From positions 507,342-571,341 of the forward strand of contig CAWEGB010000007.1 in assembly GCA_963808545.1 (NCBI GenBank): a DNA stretch of 64,000 nucleotides, in the 5' to 3' direction. Shown piece after piece: positions 40,609-51,720 of this stretch. The stretch comes from JACVRW01 sp963808545. Its GTDB lineage: Bacteria > Actinomycetota > Thermoleophilia > Solirubrobacterales > Thermoleophilaceae. The translations under genes were made by a program, and so were the position numbers. Each line of letters starts with the position of its first letter. The stretch's first letter is position 1. The notes below the pieces were generated by a model. It was not told where the DNA came from. It searched no databases and saw only the letters and a list, made by a program, of their open reading frames with translations.

Positions 40609-41216
40609 GCCGAGGCCCCCGCCCGGGCCGCCTCGACCTCGGCGACCACGTCGGCATGGATCTCGGACGGAGAGCGGGTGGCGTCGATTCGCCGCCAGCG
40701 CTCGGGCTCCGCCTCGATCAGCCGCTCGTACGCCGCCAGCACCGCCTCCTGCAGCTCCTCGCCCTCGTCCTCGAAGCGGTCGGTCTCCCCCGTCCGGCGC
40801 CCCGCGTCCGCCACCGAGATGTCGAGCAGGAAGGTCAGGTCGGGCGCCAGGCCGCGCGAGGCGAAGCGGTTGACCGCGGCCACGTCGTCCATGCCCAGCC
40901 CGCGCGCTCCTCCCTGGTAGGCGAGCGAGGAGTCGAGGAAGCGGTCCGACACGACCACGCGACCGGTGGCGAGGGCCGGCAGGATCACGTCGGCCACCAG
41001 CTCGGCCCGCGCGGCGGCGAACAGGAGCGCCTCGGCCTCGAGTGAGAGAGGCACGTCGCCATCCTTCAGGATCGCGCGGACGCGCTCGCCCGCCTCGGTG
41101 CCGCCCGGCTCGCGCACGCCGAGCGCGTCGGAGCCCAGCGACTCGGTGAGCAGACGCGCCTGGGTGGTCTTCCCCGAGCGGTCGATGCCCTCGAAGGTCA
41201 CGAACAGTCCTCGCAC
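40605..41216 (-). CDS. tmk: Thymidylate kinase
   Basis: 203 aa; converts dTMP to dTDP. P-loop FEGIDRSGKTTQ at residues 8-19, DRFLDSSLAYQG (DR motif binding dTMP), and a lid region ADAGRRTGETDRFE. VREPGGTEAGERVR is the conserved loop after the P-loop. Full length. Translation is coupled to holB through a 4-base overlap. Confidence 0.96.
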   Translation of the reverse strand: MRGLFVTFEGIDRSGKTTQARLLTESLGSDALGVREPGGTEAGERVRAILKDGDVPLSLEAEALLFAAARAELVADVILPALATGRVVVSDRFLDSSLAYQGGARGLGMDDVAAVNRFASRGLAPDLTFLLDISVADAGRRTGETDRFEDEGEELQEAVLAAYERLIEAEPERWRRIDATRSPSEIHADVVAEVEAARAGASA

Positions 41217-41242
41217 GGCAGCGAATCTAGTACGCGCACAGG

Positions 41243-41259
41243 CTTACCGAACCCTTACC
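41243..41259 (+). promoter_or_regulatory. Tandem CTTACC boxes, candidate response-regulator site
   Basis: CTTACC at 41243-41248 and again at 41254-41259, an exact 11-bp repeat as used by OmpR/PhoB-type regulators. It lies 73 bases before the acidic-tail protein gene. The same hexamer recurs with 11-bp phasing upstream of the second acidic-tail gene (44144-44182). Confidence 0.5.
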
Positions 41260-41331
41260 CGCCGCTGGCGTGCCGTTGGGCGGCCGGAACGCATGCTGCC
41301 TATCGACCTTGAAGCGAGCGAAGGGAGCAGC

Positions 41332-41983
41332 ATGAAGAGAGTCCTGACACTGAGCCTGGCCGTCGCCCTGTTCGGCATCCTGGCCGCGGTGGTGGTGGCC
41401 GGAGTGGGGCAGGATCCGTCCTCGAGCACCGTGGGGACGACGACCACCGAGGACGGCACGACCACCGCCGAGGACCGCACCACCACGACTGAGGCCGAGG
41501 AGCGGGGTCGAGACGATCGCCCTCGTAACGACGACGACAACCGGCCCGGCGACATCTCCGGCCCGTGTGACGAGGCCGAGCACGCGAACGATCCGCGCTG
41601 CGCGGGCGTCGTGAACCCGAAGCCGGCGCCGACGGGTCAGCCGAATGGCGGCGTGGACATCTCCGGCCCCTGCGACGAGGCCGAGCACGCCAACGATCCG
41701 CGCTGCACCGGCGTGGGCGGGCGTGTCGAGGATGACCGCGGCCACGACGACGATCGCGACGATCACGGAGGCGACCGCGTCGACAACTCCGGTCCCGGGC
41801 AACGCCGAGGACCGCAGCGGCGGCTTCGAAGTCGACCGCAGCGACGACTTCGACGACGACCACAGCGGGTCGGGCTCCAGCGGCTCGAGCGGCTCCGGCT
41901 CCGGCCACAGCGGCGGCGACGACAGCGACGACGACTACGACGACGACAGCTCGGGCTCCGGCTCCGGCGGAGACGACGACTGA
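41332..41983 (+). CDS. Exported acidic Ser/Gly/Asp-tailed protein A (one frameshift)
   Basis: ~216 aa. ATG 41332 after AAGGGAG; signal anchor VLTLSLAVALFGILAAVVVAG. Then a Thr-rich linker (TTTTEDGTTTAEDRTTTT). Two copies of an 18-residue unit, DISGPCDEAEHANDPRC, each hold two cysteines. One base near 41800 must be changed to reach the acidic tail frame NAEDRSGGFEVDRSDDFDDD, with SGSGSSGSSGSGSGHSGG and a final Asp-rich tail ending at 41983. Likely extracytosolic and possibly cation-binding. It lies directly upstream of the two-component genes. Confidence 0.65.
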
Positions 41984-42060
41984 GCCACGGGAGGCTCGCG
42001 GGTGGAGCGGCCGCCGGGACCGGCGTCCCGGCGGCCCAACCCGCCCTAGCATTGACGCAG

Positions 42061-42777
42061 ATGGCCACGGGCAGGCGAACCGTCCTGATGGTCGAGGACG
42101 AAGCTTCGATCACCGAGCCGCTGCAAGCGGCCCTCGAGAGCGAGGGCTTTGCCACTGAGGTGGCCCGCACCGCGGCCGAGGCCGAACGCCTCGCCGCCGA
42201 GAGCGAGCCCGACCTCGTCCTCCTCGACGTCATGTTGCCCGACGGCTCGGGCTTCGACGTCTGCCGAGCCCTCCGGGCACGATCCAACACCCCGATCATC
42301 ATGCTCACGGCGCGGGGCGAGGAGACCGACCGCATCGTCGGACTCGAGCTCGGCGCCGACGACTACATCGTCAAGCCGTTCAGCGCCCGCGAGGTGGCCG
42401 CGCGGATCAGGGCCGTCCTGCGCCGCGCCGAGCAGCCCTCGGCCGAGCGAGAGAAGCCGCAGGAGCCGATCGAGGTCGGCCCGCTGAAGCTCGATCCCGC
42501 CCGCCGCACCGCAACCCTCGACGCAACCGAGCTCGACCTCACCCGCCGCGAGTTCGAGCTGCTCGAGCTGCTGATGCGCGAGGCCGGCACGGTGGTCACG
42601 CGCGAGCGGCTGATCGACGAGGTCTGGGACACCAACTGGTTCGGCTCCACGAAGACGCTCGACGTGCACGTGTCGAGTCTGCGCCGCAAGCTCGGCGACG
42701 ACTCCACCGACCCGCGCTTCATCCACACCGTCCGCGGGGTGGGCTTCCGCTTCGCCGCGCCCGACGAGCTCACATGA
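42061..42777 (+). CDS. OmpR/PhoB-family response regulator
   Basis: 238 aa. Receiver domain: acidic pocket VEDEAS, phospho-acceptor Asp in LVLLDVMLPDGSG (about residue 57), Thr in MLTARG and Lys in DDYIVKPF. C-terminal winged helix (LDLTRREFELLELLMREAG, LDVHVSSLRRKLGDD, IHTVRGVGFRF), which binds 11-bp-spaced direct repeats in this family. ATGA overlap with the kinase gene. Probably binds the CTTACC repeats flanking the pair. Confidence 0.95.
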   Translation: MATGRRTVLMVEDEASITEPLQAALESEGFATEVARTAAEAERLAAESEPDLVLLDVMLPDGSGFDVCRALRARSNTPIIMLTARGEETDRIVGLELGADDYIVKPFSAREVAARIRAVLRRAEQPSAEREKPQEPIEVGPLKLDPARRTATLDATELDLTRREFELLELLMREAGTVVTRERLIDEVWDTNWFGSTKTLDVHVSSLRRKLGDDSTDPRFIHTVRGVGFRFAAPDELT

Positions 42778-44195
42778 GCCTCCGCGCCCGCCTGCTCCTC
42801 GCCTTCGCCTACGTGCTCGTTCTGGTGATCGTCGCCCTGGAGGTGCCGCTGGCGCTCAACCTCTCCAAGCGCGTGGACGCCGAGATCAGGAGCGAGGCCC
42901 AGGGCCAGGCGCAGCTGCTGGCCGCGGGAGCGTCGGGGCGGCTGGAGGACCGAGACCAGCTCCAGTCGCTCGTGGAGAGCTCGGACGAGGATCTCGGCGG
43001 GCGAGTGATCGTGGTGAACGAGAACGGCGCGCTGCTGGCGGACTCGGAGCGCGAGGGGGCCCGGGGCGACTACTCGAGCCGCCCCGAGATCGCCCGCGCG
43101 CTCGACGGCCGCGCCTCCCAGGGGGAGCGCCGCAGCAACGACCTCGACCAGGACCTCCTCTTCACCGCCGTGCCGATCGTGGTCGAGGGCCAGCCGGCCG
43201 GCGCGGTGCGGGTGACCCAGAGCGTCGAGGCCGTGAACACCGAGGTGCGAAACGACGTGATCGCCCTCATCGGCGTGGGCATCGTCGCGCTGCTGCTCGG
43301 CCTGGGCGTGGCCTGGCTGCTGGCCGGGTCGCTGGCCAAGCCGCTGCGCAACCTCGCCGCCAGCGCGCGGCGGGTGGCCGGAGGCGATCTCGACGAGCGA
43401 GCGACGGTCACCGGCTCCACCGAGCAGCAGGAGGTGGCCACGGCGTTCAACGACATGACCGGCCGGCTCGGGCGCTCGCTCACCGCCCAGCGCGAGTTCG
43501 TGGCCAACGCCTCGCACCAGCTGCGGACTCCGCTCACCGGCCTGCGACTGCGGCTCGAGGCGGCCGCGGCGAAGTCGGATCAGCCCGCCGTCCGGGACGA
43601 GCTGGCGGCGGCCGAGCACGAGACCGAGCGGCTGGCCCGCCTGCTCTCCGAGCTGCTCACGCTGGCCGGCGAGCGCGAACGGCCGCCCGCCGAGCCCGTC
43701 GACGTGACCGAGGCGACCGCCGCCGCCTGCGAGCGCTGGCTCGCGCCCGCACAACGCAGCGGCCACGAGCTCGTCATCGACGAGGGCGACCCGATCGAGG
43801 TGCGCAGCTCGCCCGAGGACCTCGCGGCCATGCTCGACAACCTGATCGAGAACGCTCTGCACTACTCCCCCGCGCGCACGCGGGTGACGATCGGCTGGCG
43901 GGTGGAGGGCGGTCGAGTGCGGATTGCGGTCGCGGACGAGGGGCCGGGGATCGACGAGAGCGAGCGTGAGCAGGTGTTCGAGCGCTTCTACCGCGGCTCG
44001 GCCAGCCGCGACGGCGCGCCGGGCACCGGGCTGGGCCTGAACGTGGTGGAGGCGCTGGCGCGGCGCTGGGACGGCGAGGCCACCCTGAGCAACCGGCCCG
44101 AGGGCGGCGCCCGCGCGGAGATCGTGCTGCCGGCCCACAGCTCCTTACCCGCAGCTGACCCGCAACTCGACGAGGCCTTACCGAGGCGGGGCTAG
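42774..44195 (+). CDS. HAMP-containing sensor histidine kinase
   Basis: 473 aa. First helix LLLAFAYVLVLVIVALEVPLA, extracytosolic domain ~residues 30-155 (acid-rich), second helix VIALIGVGIVALLLGLGVAWLL, HAMP, then HisKA with REFVANASHQLRTPLTGLRL (phospho-His). ATPase: N box DNLIENALHYSP, G1 VADEGPGIDES, G2 GTGLGLNVVEA. Cognate of the preceding regulator. The sensor domain is small and has no recognised ligand fold. Confidence 0.94.
   Translation: MSLRARLLLAFAYVLVLVIVALEVPLALNLSKRVDAEIRSEAQGQAQLLAAGASGRLEDRDQLQSLVESSDEDLGGRVIVVNENGALLADSEREGARGDYSSRPEIARALDGRASQGERRSNDLDQDLLFTAVPIVVEGQPAGAVRVTQSVEAVNTEVRNDVIALIGVGIVALLLGLGVAWLLAGSLAKPLRNLAASARRVAGGDLDERATVTGSTEQQEVATAFNDMTGRLGRSLTAQREFVANASHQLRTPLTGLRLRLEAAAAKSDQPAVRDELAAAEHETERLARLLSELLTLAGERERPPAEPVDVTEATAAACERWLAPAQRSGHELVIDEGDPIEVRSSPEDLAAMLDNLIENALHYSPARTRVTIGWRVEGGRVRIAVADEGPGIDESEREQVFERFYRGSASRDGAPGTGLGLNVVEALARRWDGEATLSNRPEGGARAEIVLPAHSSLPAADPQLDEALPRRG
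44144..44182 (+). promoter_or_regulatory. Four 11-bp-phased CTTACC-like boxes
   Basis: CTTACC (44144), CTGACC (44155), CTCGAC (44166, weak) and CTTACC (44177), each exactly 11 bases apart, at the end of the kinase gene and 26-64 bases before the second acidic-tail gene. TAGGTT a few bases downstream could be a -10. Matches the tandem site seen before the first acidic-tail gene. Confidence 0.5.
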
Positions 44196-44207
44196 GTTGA
44201 GAGAGCG

Positions 44208-44705
44208 ATGAACGCGAGACGAATCGCCGTGGGCGCCGCCCTCCTGATCGCCGGCCTGGCCGCCGCGGTGGGCATCGGCCTGCTGGCCAACACGATCTCC
44301 GGCGACAGCGTGGGGCTGTCGGCCGAGCCGCTGAGCGCGGGCGACACGCTGGCGCCGCCGGAGGAGTCCGGTCCGAGCCCGGCGCAGCGGGCCGAGCGCC
44401 GGGCGGAGCGCAGGCGTGCGGCGCGCCGCCGCGCCGCCGAACGCCGCCGGGCCGCCGCGCGCAGGGAGCGGGCTCGGCAGCAGGCCACGGCACCAGGCGA
44501 CGACGCCACGGCGGCACCCGCGCCCGCGGCTCCGCCGGCCGACGACAACGGCGGCGACTTCGCTGCACCCGAGCTCGACGATGACAACAGCGGCCAGGGT
44601 CGAGGCCGCGGGCGATCTGGAGGCGACTCCGGAAGCGGATCCTCGGACGACAACTCGGGCAGCGGCTCGAGCGGCAGCGGCTCGGACGACTTCGACGACG
44701 ACTGA
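44208..44705 (+). CDS. Exported acidic Ser/Gly/Asp-tailed protein B
   Basis: 165 aa, ATG 44208. Signal anchor IAVGAALLIAGLAAAVGIGLLA, then a strongly basic helical stretch of Arg/Ala repeats (AERRAERRRAARRRAAERR), an Ala/Pro linker, and an acidic Ser/Gly tail (DNNSG-type repeats ending SGSGSDDFDDD). The tail strongly resembles that of protein A on the other side of the two-component genes. Opposite-charge halves suggest it can fold on itself or cross-link. No known domain. Confidence 0.6.
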   Translation: MNARRIAVGAALLIAGLAAAVGIGLLANTISGDSVGLSAEPLSAGDTLAPPEESGPSPAQRAERRAERRRAARRRAAERRRAAARRERARQQATAPGDDATAAPAPAAPPADDNGGDFAAPELDDDNSGQGRGRGRSGGDSGSGSSDDNSGSGSSGSGSDDFDDD

Positions 44706-44736
44706 GCTACCCCGCCACGGCTAAAGTGCCGCCGGA

Positions 44737-45666
44737 ATGAAGGCACTCGTCACCGGCGGCGCCGGCTTCATCGGCTCGAATCTCGTGGACGCCCTCGTGG
44801 AGCGGGGCGACGAGGTCATCGTCCTCGACGACATCTCCACCGGCAAGCGCGAGAACCTCGACCAGGCGAAGGGCAACGGCGCCGAGCTGGCCGAGCTCGA
44901 CATTCGCGACGCATCCGCCGTCGACGAGGTCATCGGCCGCACCAGGCCCGACGCCATCTTCCACCTCGCCGCCCAGATCGACGTGCGCAAGTCGGTCGCC
45001 GATCCCGCGCATGACGCGGCCATCAACGTCGGCGGCACGGTCAACGTCCTCAGGGCCGCCCAGGCGCACGGGGTGCAACGCATCGTCAACACCTCCACCG
45101 GCGGCGCCATCTACGGCGAGGGCCAGGTGCTGCCCGCGCCCGAGGACCACCCGGTCGCCCCCGAGGCGCCCTACGGCCTGAGCAAGTTCTGTGCCGAGCA
45201 GTACTGCGAGCTCTTCCGAAGGCTCCACGGCCTCAACACCGTCTCGCTGCGCTACGGCAACGTCTTCGGCCCGCGCCAGGACCCGCTCGGCGAGGCCGGC
45301 GTGATCGCCATCTTCTGCGGCGCGCTGCTCGAAAACCGGACGCCGCAGATCTTCGGCGACGGCGAGCAGACGCGCGACTACGTCTTCGTCGGCGACGTCG
45401 TGGACGCGAACCTCAGGGCCGCCGACGCGCCCGCCAACGGCCCCATCAACATCGGCCGCGGCGTTCAGACGAGCGTGGTCGACATCGTCGACGCCCTCGC
45501 CCGTCACTCCGACAACGGCTTCCGCGCCGACCACGCCCCGGAGCGGCCGGGCGAGGTGCAGCACATCTACCTCGACACCTCTCGCGCGCGCGAGGAGCTC
45601 GGCTGGGAGGCGAAGGTCGATCTCGACGAGGGCCTCGACCTCACGCTGAACTCGCTCAAGCGATGA
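44737..45666 (+). CDS. NAD-dependent epimerase/dehydratase, UDP-glucose 4-epimerase-like
   Basis: 309 aa extended SDR. N-terminal GGAGFIGSNLVDAL (NAD-binding GxxGxxG), HLAAQIDVRKS, STGGAIYGEG and catalytic YGLSKFCAEQY (YxxxK), then LRYGNVFGPRQDP. Closest in style to actinobacterial GalE-like epimerases acting on UDP-hexoses; exact sugar unknown. ATG 44737. ATGA overlap with the cupin gene. Confidence 0.85.
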   Translation: MKALVTGGAGFIGSNLVDALVERGDEVIVLDDISTGKRENLDQAKGNGAELAELDIRDASAVDEVIGRTRPDAIFHLAAQIDVRKSVADPAHDAAINVGGTVNVLRAAQAHGVQRIVNTSTGGAIYGEGQVLPAPEDHPVAPEAPYGLSKFCAEQYCELFRRLHGLNTVSLRYGNVFGPRQDPLGEAGVIAIFCGALLENRTPQIFGDGEQTRDYVFVGDVVDANLRAADAPANGPINIGRGVQTSVVDIVDALARHSDNGFRADHAPERPGEVQHIYLDTSRAREELGWEAKVDLDEGLDLTLNSLKR

Positions 45667-46469
45667 CCACCGAGCCTCACCTGCTCGGCCCGGGCGAGGG
45701 CGAGGACATCGGCGGTCGCATCCGCATCAAGTGCGTGAGCGACGGCCTGGTGCTCACCGAGACACAGGGCGCGGGCTCCACCGAGCCGCACATCCATCAC
45801 CACCACGCCGACGGCTTCCGCGTCCTCGAGGGCGAGCTCACCGTCCTGCTCGGCGACGAGGAGCACCTGCTCGCCCCCGGCGACTTCGCGCTCGCTCCGC
45901 CCGAGCTCGTCCACCGCTACCGCACCGACGGCGCTCGCTGGCTCAACATCCACGCGCCCGGCTGTGGCTTCGAGGAGTGGCTGCGCCGCGGCGACCCGGA
46001 GTTCGACCAGCACGACCCACCGGAAGACGGCGGCCTGCCCGCTACCGAAGGCCTCCTCCAACGCGGCGGCGAGGGCCACCCCGTGACCCCCGGCCCGGGC
46101 GCGAACGGGTTGATCCTCGCGGGCGCGGACGACGGGCTCGGCTCCGTCTCACTGGTCGAGTTCGAGCTCGACCCCGGCGCACCCGGGCCCCCGCCCCACA
46201 TGCACGAGAAGCTCACCGACTCCTTCTACGTGCTCGAGGGCACCCTCACCGTGCTCCTGGGCGACGAGCAGCACGAGGCCGGCCCCGGCAGCTACGCCTT
46301 CGTGCCGCCGGGCAACCGGCACACGGTCTCGAACCCGGGCGACGAGCCCGTTCACTTCCTCAACCTCACCGTGCCCGGCGGCCTCGAGCGCTACCTGCGC
46401 GAGCTCGCCGCGGCCGAGCCGTCGGAGTTCCCGGCGATCGCCGCTCGCAACGACGTTCTCCTCGCATAG
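45663..46469 (+). CDS. Double-cupin protein
   Basis: 268 aa bicupin. First domain: STEPHIHHHHADGFRVLEGE (metal His cluster and Glu) and FALAPPELVHRYR. Second: PHMHEKLTDSFYVLEGTLTV and YAFVPPGNRHTVSNPGDEP. Both keep the cupin histidines, so both could bind metal. Sugar isomerase, dioxygenase or sensor roles are possible. Coupled to the epimerase gene, which favours sugar metabolism. Confidence 0.75.
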   Translation: MTTEPHLLGPGEGEDIGGRIRIKCVSDGLVLTETQGAGSTEPHIHHHHADGFRVLEGELTVLLGDEEHLLAPGDFALAPPELVHRYRTDGARWLNIHAPGCGFEEWLRRGDPEFDQHDPPEDGGLPATEGLLQRGGEGHPVTPGPGANGLILAGADDGLGSVSLVEFELDPGAPGPPPHMHEKLTDSFYVLEGTLTVLLGDEQHEAGPGSYAFVPPGNRHTVSNPGDEPVHFLNLTVPGGLERYLRELAAAEPSEFPAIAARNDVLLA

Positions 46470-46475
46470 AGCGGG

Positions 46476-46521
46476 CACAACATGTAGTGGTCGGGGAAGG
46501 ACTCGAGCACTAGAGGTAGTA
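46476..46521 (+). promoter_or_regulatory. Two NrdR boxes upstream of nrdR-nrdJ
   Basis: CACAACATGTAGTG (46476-46489) and CACTAGAGGTAGTA (46508-46521) resemble the NrdR box (near-palindrome CACwAnATnTwGTG). Centres are 32 bases apart, i.e. three helical turns, the normal NrdR spacing. The second is weaker. Position implies that NrdR represses its own operon and the reductase. Confidence 0.65.
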
Positions 46522-46535
46522 GAATTAGCTGTCTT

Positions 46536-47106
46536 GTGCACTGTCCGTTCTGCTCATCAGACAGCACCCGCGTGGTCGACTCCCGGCTGGCCGAGCCGAG
46601 CGGCGACGCCGTCCGGCGCCGGCGCGAATGCGAGCAGTGCGGCAACCGCTTCACCACCTACGAGCGCGCCGAGGAGCCGGGCGTGACCGTGCTCAAGCGC
46701 GGCGGTCGCCAGGAGCGCTTCGATCGCCAGAAGCTCCTGCGCGGGTTGGTCCGGGCGGCCAACAAGCGGCCGGTGTCGGACGAGCAGCTCGAGCGGCTGG
46801 CGGAGTCGATCGCCGCGCAGGTGCGCCGCGGCGGGCCCGAGGTCGAGGCCGGCACGATCGGCGATCTGGCCGAGCGCGGGCTGGCCGCCCTGGACCCCGT
46901 GGCGGCCATCCAGTTCGCCTCGGTCTACCGCAATCTCGCCGATCTCGACGAGCTCGAAGCGGTGGTCCGGCGCTTCAAGGAGGAGCCCCTTCCGGGCAGC
47001 GATCAGCTCGCTCTCGAGGGCTCCTCCGTTCCGTCCGACGCGAAGAGAAACATCGGTCGTTCCCCCTTGGGGACGTCCCAGAAAGCCGTCAGAGCGAGGA
47101 GAAGTC

Positions 47107-47123
<17 letters not shown>
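46536..47123 (+). CDS. nrdR: Transcriptional repressor NrdR
   Basis: 195 aa from GTG 46536. Zinc ribbon MHCPFCSSDSTRVVDSRL ... CEQCGNRFTTYER (four Cys), then the ATP-cone (VTVLKRGGRQERFDRQKLLRGLVRAANKRP). C-terminal tail of ~45 residues beyond the family core is basic. Binds (d)ATP and represses ribonucleotide reductase genes. Overlaps nrdJ by 17 bases. Confidence 0.95.
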
Positions 47124-49990
<2,867 letters not shown>

Positions 49991-49998
<8 letters not shown>

Positions 49999-50083
49999 GC
50001 TGTCGAGGGTCACCGAAATGTCAGAGGAAACGTCACGATTGTCAGTGCCAGGGTCACGACTTGTCAGTAGTGCCTCTCTAGAG
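49991..50083. repeat. TGTCA-rich iteron block, left border of accessory region
   Basis: Beginning at the nrdJ stop: TGAGCTGTCGAGGGT, then GTCACCGAAATGTCAGAGG, AACGTCACGATTGTCAGTG, GGGTCACGACTTGTCAG. Several TGTCA/GTCAC units at ~10-18-base spacing. A related block in the same orientation lies at 54173-54290, including an exact TGAGCTGTCGAGGGT. Looks like terminal repeats of a transposable element; family not identified. The rest of 50084-50405 holds no gene that I can see. Confidence 0.55.
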
Positions 50084-50405
50084 GCTGTTGGCGCTCGCCC
50101 GCAATCTGCTGCACGCGCGGCTTTCATATGGGAGGGCTGGAGTGCGTTCTCCAGCCGCTCCGGTTAGAAGTAAGGGTTGTTGTGGCGGCGCGTTGAGGGT
50201 GAGCTTCGCGACGACCGATCTTCGCACGGCAATGGGAGTCCCAGGACAGGCTGCTGCTGACAACCCGTCGCGGCGCTCACTGGTGCCTCGGAGGGGGGCG
50301 CTGACGCGCTCCACGAGGATCACGGCGTCTCGGGTATGAGGCCGTCATGCGTCATTGCTTCTCCGGCCGCGTCGGTGTCCGTCGCGGCGATGAGGGCGAC
50401 CAAGC

Positions 50406-51000
50406 CTAGGGCTCCAGGCTCTCTCCCGAGCAGTTGCGCTCACTCACGCCCGCAGACGCCGGTAGGTGTTTGACGGCAGCGCTCGCGTCGCTCCGACGGT
50501 GGCCGGACGACCCTGGTGAACTCGAGCCGGTGCGGGCTTGACCGCGACCAGAAGCTCCTCCCACAGATCTCGATTGGCGACAGGTTTTTTCTGCGAGTTC
50601 ACCCAGCCGCGCCGCTGCCAGCCGTCGAGCCAGCGGTCGGTGAACGCCTTCATCACGTAGGTGGAGTCGACGTGCGCGTGGACGCGGGTGGGGCGCTTCA
50701 GCGCGCGCAGGCCCTCGAGCAGCGCCGATGATCTCCATCCGGTTGTTCGGTGGAGCGGCGCTCTCGTTGCCCCGAGATCGCCATCGCCCGCATCGGGCGG
50801 CCGCTGCCCAGGTCGATGCTGACGGGGCCTGGCTCGGTGAGCCGCTTGATCTCGCGTTCGAGCGTGCTGGCGGCAGCGTCGGCTCCGGCGCCCTGGACGG
50901 GCGTGGATCGAAGAGGAGCACGGCACGGCCAAGCCGCCGGCGGCGGACTCGCGGCCGTTGCCGGAGACAGGCGCCATCGCACCAGAGCTCAACAGTCGTC
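50406..51000 (-). pseudogene. RNase HI remnant with multiple frame breaks
   Basis: Pieces of RNase HI in three frames: MTTVELWCDGAC (first catalytic Asp), then NNRMEII (Glu), TRVHAHVDSTYVMKAFTDRWLDGWQRRGWVNSQKK and NRDLWEELLVAV (third Asp in HVDSTYV), and a weak GH near the end. The stretch between the first Asp and NNRME and the C-terminal third do not restore with single-base fixes, so genuine decay is likely here. Normal RNase HI removes RNA from RNA:DNA hybrids; another copy would be needed. Confidence 0.65.
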
Positions 51001-51104
51001 ATAGTCACCCCGGAACCCGATTATCGTGCGCCGAAGCCACGGCGTGAGAGAGGTCGCACGGTGCCGACGTGGGATGGGCTGTTCAACATGCGGAGCCGCC
51101 GTGG

Positions 51105-51122
51105 CTAGCTGACGTCAGCTAG
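51105..51122. promoter_or_regulatory. 18-bp perfect palindrome
   Basis: CTAGCTGACGTCAGCTAG reads the same on both strands. It lies in the otherwise empty 51001-51312 stretch, between the RNase H remnant and the nuclease fragment. Could be an operator or a transposon resolution site. No genes seen in this gap. Confidence 0.4.
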
Positions 51123-51312
51123 AGGTCTTTAAGTCGGCGTGTCGGTCGTTGGAAACGGTGAGGCGACTCGAGATATCGAGGCATCCCATGAGTCATACGT
51201 CGGTTCCCGTACGGGCCGGGTGCGGTGAGCGAGCGATAGTCCGTTTGTTACGAAGCGATGGACGTAGGTACCCACCTGTCGTCGGGCAGTCCGCCGGGCG
51301 TCGCCAGCGTGA

Positions 51313-51675
51313 GATGTTCGGACGAGATCGATCAGCCCGTCGCGGCTCGCGCGTTTCTATTTCCACGAGTGTGAGCGCTTCCTTCGCTTCGACAGCGTGC
51401 ATCGCGACGACCGCGCCGCGGAAAGCGTGCCGAAGCCACCGCTCGACCCGCGCCCTGTAACCCAGGCGATCCTCGACTCCGGCCTCCAGTGGGAGGAGCA
51501 CGTGATCTCCGAGCTCCTCTCCGGTCGCGTCCACATAGGAGCCGCCGCTCCGGGAACTGCGCTGTCAGCGCGGACGATCGATGCGGACAGCGCACGCACC
51601 CTGCTGGGCTCGATGGCGCCCGGACGCCCGGCCGCGGAGCGGCCTGCACGAGGTGGCTCAAGCCCCGGCTGGTAG
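51313..51675 (+). pseudogene. N-terminal fragment of a RecB/PD-(D/E)XK-like protein
   Basis: Open frame 51313-51675 without a usable start: SISPSRLARFYFHECERFLRF, then PPLDPRPVTQAILDSGLQWEE and HVISELLSGRVHIGAAAPGT. The 'SPSRLxxFYFHECERFLRF' start recalls the first helix of RecB-like/TM0106-type nuclease proteins, where Cys may belong to an iron-sulphur cluster. No catalytic part follows; the frame ends at 51675 just before the flavoprotein gene. A truncated gene, possibly a relic of the same inserted block. Confidence 0.4.
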
Positions 51676-51720
51676 ATTCCCGGTCCCCTGCGATCCGCGA
51701 CTGGCCCAGCGAGGAGGCGG

